Positions 34,444 to 38,334 of a stretch of DNA of 38,334 bases are shown here, one piece after another. The notes beneath the pieces are model-generated. The model did no database searches, was not told where the DNA came from, and saw only the letters and a list, made by a program, of their open reading frames with translations. The position numbers and the translations under genes were made by a program. The stretch is from JAABSQ01 sp964573705. GTDB taxonomy: Bacteria; Desulfobacterota; Desulfobacteria; Desulfobacterales; Desulfococcaceae. The DNA lies in assembly GCA_964573705.1 (NCBI GenBank), contig CAZNLT010000042.1:1-38334 (forward strand), written 5' to 3'. Numbering within the stretch: position 1 is the stretch's first letter; every line of letters starts with the position of its first letter.

Positions 34444-34965
34444 TCAGGCGCGGCCGCCTCCAGCAGAATTGGCGGCGCGCACCGCGAAGAACAACGCCAG
34501 GCCAACCAACAGGATGAACTCCAGGACTATAAGCACTGGGATGGCCTTGGCTGCCCAGTTTTCGTCGAGTCGAGCAATCAGCGGCACGCTGGGCAATGAC
34601 CAAGCGACGAGAACCAGCGCCACGAACCCCAGAAAGGTGGACTAAATGAAAAGAAACGCCGAGAGGAAACGAAGACGAAAAACCAGCGAGGACTCCGAAC
34701 GGATCGCGGCCAACAGGAATGAGATTGCCGAAAGCAGCCAAAGAGCCACGGCGATCCCAACCGGCAGGCCATTGTAGCCGGCCACTGTCTCCGCGACAAC
34801 CGCCGAAAGCACGGGAAGATCGGCAACTTCTCCGGATAATGCATATAGCTGGAGAGAGGCTGAATCCGCCAACGCACCGACGAAGAGCGCCGGCGCCAGT
34901 GAGACCACAAGCAGCAGAAGCAAAACGGTTTCTCTGGCGGCGAATGAAACGATGGTTCGAATCAT
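34444..34965 (-). pseudogene. Multi-pass membrane protein gene interrupted by one in-frame amber codon
   Basis: From ATG 34965 the frame encodes hydrophobic segments: ETVLLLLLVVSLAPALFVGAL, GIAVALWLLSAISFLLAA, a third around the stop, and IPVLIVLEFILLVGLALFF. TAG (34644-34642) follows codon 107 inside the third segment, yet the same frame continues with membrane-protein character for 65 more codons to TGA at 34446-34444. Total length would be about 173 residues with four helices. I do not recognise the family. The simplest reading is a recent nonsense mutation. The gene starts 36 bp after the mini group II intron and ends next to the IS91-like end. Confidence 0.6.
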
Positions 34966-35000
34966 GAGGCAGCGTTTTCCCTGCAGAAGGCGGTTACTCG

Positions 35001-35344
35001 GTCGGGTAACCAGGCGCCAATACTGGCCCCCAGTCCCCTAAGAACCGTACGTGCGCCTTTCAACGCATACGGCTCAAGCATTTCAAAGGCCATTTCTGAT
35101 GGAAAGACCCGAGTGCTCTCACCGATACCCGCACTCCCATCGGCTCGCCTTGCCTTTTGGTTCAAGCCATTCAGCTCCTTCGGCCTGTTCTCGTGACGAC
35201 GCGGTGCACTGATTCACATACGTTGACCATACCGTCCCATCCTGGCTCCTTACCGCATTGGTGCCTGCAGAGTTGAGATCTCCTCGCGGTTCTCTCTTCC
35301 GGGGCGTTTGTCCCGCAGGCTTCGTTGCCCCGGGAGCTTCGCAC
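35001..35344 (-). mobile_element. ORF-less mini group II intron, 344 bp
   Basis: On the minus strand it begins GTGCG (35344), has domain I-like sequence, a 34-nt domain V (35075-35042, GAGCCGTATGCG ... CGCACGTACGGTTC with a GAAA loop and the catalytic AGC), and ends at ACCCGAC (35007-35001). There is no reverse transcriptase frame. Its domain V side and one internal block match the larger intron at 37682-38334, so it looks like a deletion derivative that would need a maturase supplied elsewhere. The 109 bp to its left-reading upstream side (35345-35453) hold a small CCGGC/GCCGG hairpin and AT-rich DNA only. Confidence 0.75.
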
Positions 35345-35453
35345 AAAGGAATTGCTTCAGATACATGCCTTGGTAGAATACCGGCAGCAGAATGCCGGGT
35401 TAATTGTATAATAACTATATATTAACAAATACTTACGCGACTTTCACGTTGCA

Positions 35454-35558
35454 CGCTAACACCGGCGTTCAGGGGCAGCCAGGGCTTCCACTGAGGTTTG
35501 AAAATGTTGAAAAATAGGAGTTCAGCACCTGGCTATCCCCTGAAGTGCCATGTTCGGC
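35454..35558 (-). other. attC-like imperfect palindrome after tumA
   Basis: Read on the minus strand, GCCGAAC starts at the last base of the tumA stop codon and the site ends with GTTAGCG. The arms share AACA, TTCAGGGG and GCCAGG in order, separated by unpaired spacers and one extra base on one arm, over 105 bp. This is the architecture of an integron attC site (R and L boxes, extrahelical base). The outer R boxes pair only partly. No intI gene and no second site were found. Confidence 0.4.
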
Positions 35559-35905
35559 TATGCCGCATGCAATAAAAACTCGACTTTGACAGCCTCAAAG
35601 GGAAAAACAATTCGTCTATCCTCTGTGCGAATGATTATTCCAGCTTTTAAAAGTGCGGTAATGTCCCCATGGACGGCCTTTACATCACGTCCAACACGCC
35701 GTGATGCTTCACGGATTGACACAGGTCCTGCCCCGCAGAGGGCCTTAAGTAATTCCCAGCGTTTTGCGGTGAATACCTTCCAAAGCAATTCAGGGGTCGA
35801 AAATGAGATTCGTGCAGACTTTTGAGATTTACCTGATTTCCATGCATTTGTAAAATCTGCCATAGAATCGGCAGGATCCCGTACATCAAGAGTTACGGTT
35901 TTCAT
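35558..35905 (-). CDS. tumA: TumA-type antitoxin (HVO_A0114-like winged-helix protein)
   Basis: 115 aa from ATG 35905, chosen because GAGGTGG lies just upstream; an ATG at 35926 has none. A winged HTH is visible in the second half (PVSIREASRRVGRDVKAVHGDITALLKAGII). This HVO_A0114-like family is commonly paired with TumE (DUF6516) toxins. It overlaps the end of the toxin gene by 20 bases, toxin first. Its stop codon touches an attC-like site. Confidence 0.75.
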   Translation of the reverse strand: MKTVTLDVRDPADSMADFTNAWKSGKSQKSARISFSTPELLWKVFTAKRWELLKALCGAGPVSIREASRRVGRDVKAVHGDITALLKAGIIIRTEDRRIVFPFEAVKVEFLLHAA

Positions 35906-36182
35906 GGTTCCACCTCTCGATTTCATTTTGAAAATCGGCGATCAGCTGTTCCGGTGCAGTGAAGACATAGACACTTTCCTTTCCATCAAAATGCTGATGA
36001 TCGCCTTTACCCAGCTCATTATCAAATCGCAGCACACATTCTCCGTGCACTACATAAGCAAGCCTGTACTTAAATTCGTGTGAGGTCCCGACCATTGGTT
36101 TTGGAAGATGCCACAGTATCAACTCTGCAAATGCAAATTCAGAATAGATAATGCGTGTGCTGATGAGCTTATCGGCATTCAT
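35886..36182 (-). CDS. tumE: TumE-type toxin (DUF6516)
   Basis: 98 aa from ATG 36182. The family pattern is clear: TRIIYSEFAFAELILWHLPKP, SHEFKYRLAYVVHGECVLRFDNELGKGDHQHF, and a C-terminus with LIADFQNEIERW. The biochemical activity of TumE toxins is not something I can state. An upstream TTG (36230) would add 16 residues, but that segment contains the promoter, so the ATG is preferred. No Shine-Dalgarno precedes it, and the predicted transcript begins at or next to the ATG. Confidence 0.75.
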   Translation of the reverse strand: MNADKLISTRIIYSEFAFAELILWHLPKPMVGTSHEFKYRLAYVVHGECVLRFDNELGKGDHQHFDGKESVYVFTAPEQLIADFQNEIERWNHENRNS

Positions 36183-36189
36183 GTTGGAT

Positions 36190-36218
36190 TTAATAACAAC
36201 ATTATCATGTGTTGTCAA
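36190..36218 (-). promoter_or_regulatory. Promoter of tumEA, predicted leaderless
   Basis: A perfect TTGACA (36218-36213), 17 bases, TATTAA (36195-36190) on the minus strand. Only seven bases separate the -10 from the ATG at 36182, so the mRNA should have almost no leader. Confidence 0.6.
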
Positions 36219-36668
36219 CCACTCCAACAAAATGAATGCGGGACGATGATCATGGAGGGTCGGGTAACCTGTGCACGGATGAGTTCATATTTTCGAACCG
36301 AACCGTCTATTTTCTTTCCGACGGCTGAAAACCGCCACGGGTTACCGTCCGTCCAGTACTTCCGTACCAGCCGGGATTTTCGTTTCCGCGGATATCTCCG
36401 AATCATCCAGCGCCACAGTTGCTTATAGATGCAGTTGTCCATCCTGCCGAAGACCCTGCCGGCCACGATGTGTCGGTGATAGTTCGCCCAGCCTCGAATT
36501 TTCGGGTTTATAGCCCCGATCAGGGCTGGTGCGGAAATCGCTCCTCCCTTGCGGATCGTCCCGGTGATATTCTTCAGAAAATGCACGGACATTGCTTTTG
36601 GAGGGTTTGATCAGCAGTTTTCCTCCGTACCTTTGGCAGTTCTGCTCCAGAAAATCGAATCTGTCATA
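36219..36668 (-). pseudogene. Group II intron reverse transcriptase/maturase C-terminal remnant, frameshifted
   Basis: The first part reads DRFDFLEQN...YGGKLLIKPSKSNVRAF. After a TTTT run near 36581 the match continues one frame over as FLKNITGTIRKGG and the maturase block INPKIRGWANYHRHIVAGR, then LWRWMIRRYPRKRKS and RKYWTDGN. The frame change in a T-run marks a frameshift. The catalytic RT core is absent upstream, and the sequence loses similarity just before the tumE promoter. No domain V follows. Confidence 0.8.
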
Positions 36669-36715
36669 TATCCATCAGATGATCATCGGCTGCCGCACGG
36701 GTGTTTGCGGCATGA

Positions 36716-36898
36716 CGGTATATTAATGCACCGGATCATCGAATCGCCTCGGTGGAGAATCGCACTGTGACCATCCGCTATCGCAAACCCGGCGGACATC
36801 GAACGAGAACCATGACGTTCGATGTGATGAAGTTCAGGCGGCGGTTTCTCCAGCATGCGCTGCCGACGGGATTCATGAAGGTCAAAGAGCGGTTTTGA
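36716..36898 (+). pseudogene. IS91-family transposase, C-terminal fragment
   Basis: About 60 codons reading RYINAPDHRIASVEN, VTIRYRKPGGHRTRTMTF and FRRRFLQHALPTGF, ending KERF-stop. This is the C-terminal pattern of IS91-type rolling-circle transposases. The catalytic HUH and tyrosine parts are missing: an in-frame TGA stands directly before the fragment. The last codons are inside repeat copy B. Confidence 0.7.
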
Positions 36899-36994
36899 GA
36901 ATTTCAATTACTCGGGTTTTGTCACCCGGTCAATCTCATACTCCCAAACCAGCCCCCATCTAAAATAGACTCTGCATAGACTGTCCGACGGGCT
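36887..36994 (+). repeat. IS91-like element end, copy B
   Basis: 108 bp matching copy A at 34332-34440. It begins in the final codons of the transposase fragment and extends about 95 bp past its stop, as expected for the end of an IS91-type element next to the transposase 3' side. The next 100 bp (36995-37094) show nothing recognisable. Confidence 0.7.
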
Positions 36995-37094
36995 TCTTGA
37001 AAAATAGATTGAATCTGACCTGCTCGGTTCGGGCGGGAATTGCGATTTCGCTCATGAACAGGGCAGTTCAATCTTTATGGGTTATCTTTTGGGG

Positions 37095-37370
37095 TTATGC
37101 CACTTCTAATTTAAGGCTTTTGCCAAGAGCTTGGGCATAGTTTACAAGGGTAGAGAGCCGAATGTCTTCAGCATGATTTTCGATTCTTGAAATGGCAGAT
37201 TTGCCTGTTTTCAATTTGGTGGCTACCTGCTCCTGGGTAAGCCCTGCATCAAGTCTGGCTTGTTTGAGAAGAGCACCAATTTTGAACTGCTCATAACCTT
37301 TGTCGTAGTTTTGAGCAAATTTTGGACTCTTATTTTTCCTTTTCTCGGTATATTTATCAAGGTCATCCAT
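37095..37370 (-). CDS. XRE-family antitoxin (HigA-like), apparently orphaned
   Basis: 91 aa, with GGAGG upstream of ATG 37370. The HTH is at about 32-80 (LLKQARLDAGLTQEQVATKLKTGKSAISRIENHAEDIR) and the tail ALGKSLKLEVA is typical of antitoxins paired with HigB/Gp49-type toxins. The partner toxin gene directly upstream is broken, so this is probably a left-over antitoxin that may still act as a repressor or as an anti-toxin against related systems. Confidence 0.85.
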   Translation of the reverse strand: MDDLDKYTEKRKNKSPKFAQNYDKGYEQFKIGALLKQARLDAGLTQEQVATKLKTGKSAISRIENHAEDIRLSTLVNYAQALGKSLKLEVA

Positions 37371-37372
37371 AT

Positions 37373-37625
37373 TTACCTCCTGCTCAAATAATCTTTCTCT
37401 TTTCTTTCAGCCAGCTTGATTTCCTTTCTGGGAGTTTTTTGACTCTTCTTTTGAAAAGAATTGGTCAAAATGATTAATTCCTGATCGTGTATAAAACAAA
37501 GGAGACGAAAAATTCAGATTCAAAACCCAGGTGATTTTTGCAACTTGTGTGTCCGATAACGAATCCAAATGTTCTTCAACAGGGCAGTTGCCAGAATCAG
37601 TCTTGTAAAATGATATCGATCGCAT
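37373..37625 (-). pseudogene. HigB/Gp49-type toxin gene, internal deletion and frameshift
   Basis: The start MRSISFYKTDSGNCPVEEHL and SDTQVAKITWVL is a normal N-terminus of the family. The normal C-terminus (IFRLLCFIHDQELIILTNSF, QKKSQKTPRKEIKLAERK) is present in another frame and ends at TAA 37375-37373. About 40 central residues, including the strand with the usual WE-RV motif, are missing at the junction near 37515. A 72-residue product in the first frame (to 37407) would lack the toxin core. Confidence 0.8.
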
Positions 37626-37633
37626 GAGTATAA

Positions 37634-37660
37634 AGTATACAAATATATGAACTTAGTCAA
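37634..37660 (-). promoter_or_regulatory. Promoter of the second HigBA pair
   Basis: TTGACT (37660-37655), 15 bases, TATACT (37639-37634), eight bases before the toxin ATG. The near-palindrome GTATACTTTATAC covers the -10 and may be the HigA operator. The promoter begins 22 bp from the 3' end of the group II intron. Confidence 0.5.
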
Positions 37661-37681
37661 GCATTGAAGTTGGTGGAAAAA

Positions 37682-38334
37682 GTCGGGTAGCCGGGGGATG
37701 TTACCATCCCCAAGCCCCCTAAGAACCGTACATGTGCCTTTCAACGCAAACGGCTCAAGCATTTCAAAGGCCATTTCTGATGGAAAGACCCGGCTTCTCT
37801 CACCGAAATTAAAGTGAGAATGAACAAGAGCTATTGGATCGCTTCCTGCCTCCCCAACTCGTCCCGTCCTGACAACCTTTGCGATACGCATCAGCATTCC
37901 TCAATCGGTTTCCCGCTGGAAGGCGCACCAGTGAACCGGCGAGCGGTCCCCGTCATTTGCTTTCCTTTCCAAAGAAGATTACACAGATTCTCTCGCAAAG
38001 AAACACCTGTCGAACGTCGGCGCCCTTTCGGGTCGGGACGAAGTTTGAATCCCTATCCGCCCAATTACAGTGCGGCATTCGCTTCTTTCGACATCCTGTT
38101 CCCGCACATCCATGGGCTTGCCTTGCGACTCGCTTACCCTTGTTTTCAGGGAGATGTACGGGGTTTCCGTGTTCCGTATAAGTACCATACTGACAGGGCA
38201 GGTCCCACCCCTGCGCCGGTGGCGCTACATCAGCGATGGAGGAGTTAGAAGCCCCCATACCTGGCCCCATACCTTTTGATTCAAGCCTTTCAGCACCTTT
38301 GGCTTGTTCTCGTGACGACGCTGCAGTGATTCAC
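37682..38334 (-). mobile_element. Group II intron (ORF-less or ORF-deleted), 5' end outside window
   Basis: On the minus strand the intron enters from the right edge, with a domain I block that matches the mini intron (38334-38271 compared with 35217-35150). It has a 34-nt domain V (37756-37723) and ends at CTACCCGAC (37690-37682). Between them there is only a start-like MTGTARRFTGAPSSG frame (near 37945) that stops at once, so the reverse transcriptase gene seems deleted. Identity with the mini intron near domain V extends about 100 bp (37700-37805 compared with 35026-35120). Confidence 0.75.

Noticed and set aside
34367..34910. Two overlapping minus-strand frames (34367-34741 and 34578-34910)
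   Set aside because: They are out-of-frame readings of the interrupted membrane gene; hydrophobic periodicity exists only in the frame running 34965-34444.
35370..35405. CCGGC/GCCGG hairpin as the insertion target of the mini group II intron
   Set aside because: It lies about 40 bp from the intron 5' end, too far for the terminator-proximal insertion of group IIC introns.
35042..37756. CRISPR array suggested by repeated blocks near 35040-35120 and 37720-37805
   Set aside because: Only two copies about 2.7 kb apart; both are domain V regions of group II introns.

Overview
The window looks like chromosomal DNA of an anaerobic, Gram-negative bacterium, most likely a member of the Desulfobacterota (sulphate-reducer-like). 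The reasons are the gene order rplU-rpmA-obgE-proB-proA-rsfS-gpmI, an outer-membrane LPS assembly gene (lptD), an acidic 2[4Fe-4S] ferredoxin, a sigma-54 activator, and GC-rich coding DNA with many genes joined by ATGA, TGATG or very short gaps. This placement is inference: no rRNA or tRNA gene is present to confirm it.

Region 1 (1-15.7 kb, minus strand) is a long co-directional block. Reading with transcription: lptD, a NusG-like antiterminator, an HU-type protein with its own promoter, holB, ricT, metG, a penicillin-binding transpeptidase, kdnA, kdnB, a giant GlmS-like protein, and a sigma-54 activator that leaves the left edge. kdnA and kdnB are recognised as the aminotransferase and dehydrogenase that turn Kdo into 8-amino-8-deoxy-Kdo, so the block mixes housekeeping genes with LPS construction. 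The GlmS-like protein is about twice the usual length and its start codon lies two bases after the kdnB stop.

Region 2 (15.8-31.2 kb, plus strand) is mostly housekeeping: surE, an OB-HD phosphohydrolase, tmk, a cysteine synthase/cysteinyl-tRNA synthetase fusion, an unknown gene, then rplU, rpmA, obgE, proB, an LprI-like secreted protein, proA, rsfS, gpmI, an HSDR_N-like protein, a radical SAM protein and a ferredoxin. The synthetase half of the fusion has lost both class I signature motifs while keeping its zinc ligands. The ferredoxin gene has a strong intrinsic terminator between its apparent promoter and its start codon. A short minus-strand pair (a hypothetical gene and a gamma-class carbonic anhydrase) closes this part.

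Region 3 (32.2-38.3 kb) is accessory DNA, visibly richer in A and T, made of toxin-antitoxin modules (HigBA-like, VapBC, TumEA-like, and a second HigBA whose toxin is broken) mixed with debris of group II introns and an IS91-like element. Four times a group II intron or its remnant lies directly upstream of, and in the same orientation as, a small module that often has its own promoter. A complete but ORF-less mini group II intron (344 bp), two copies of an IS91-like end (about 109 bp) bracketing 2.6 kb, and an attC-like imperfect palindrome touching the stop codon of tumA suggest that modules are captured and shuffled here.

The observations most worth following are the degenerate CysK-CysS fusion, the kdnAB/giant GlmS-like locus, the terminator-interrupted ferredoxin leader, and the intron/toxin-antitoxin island.
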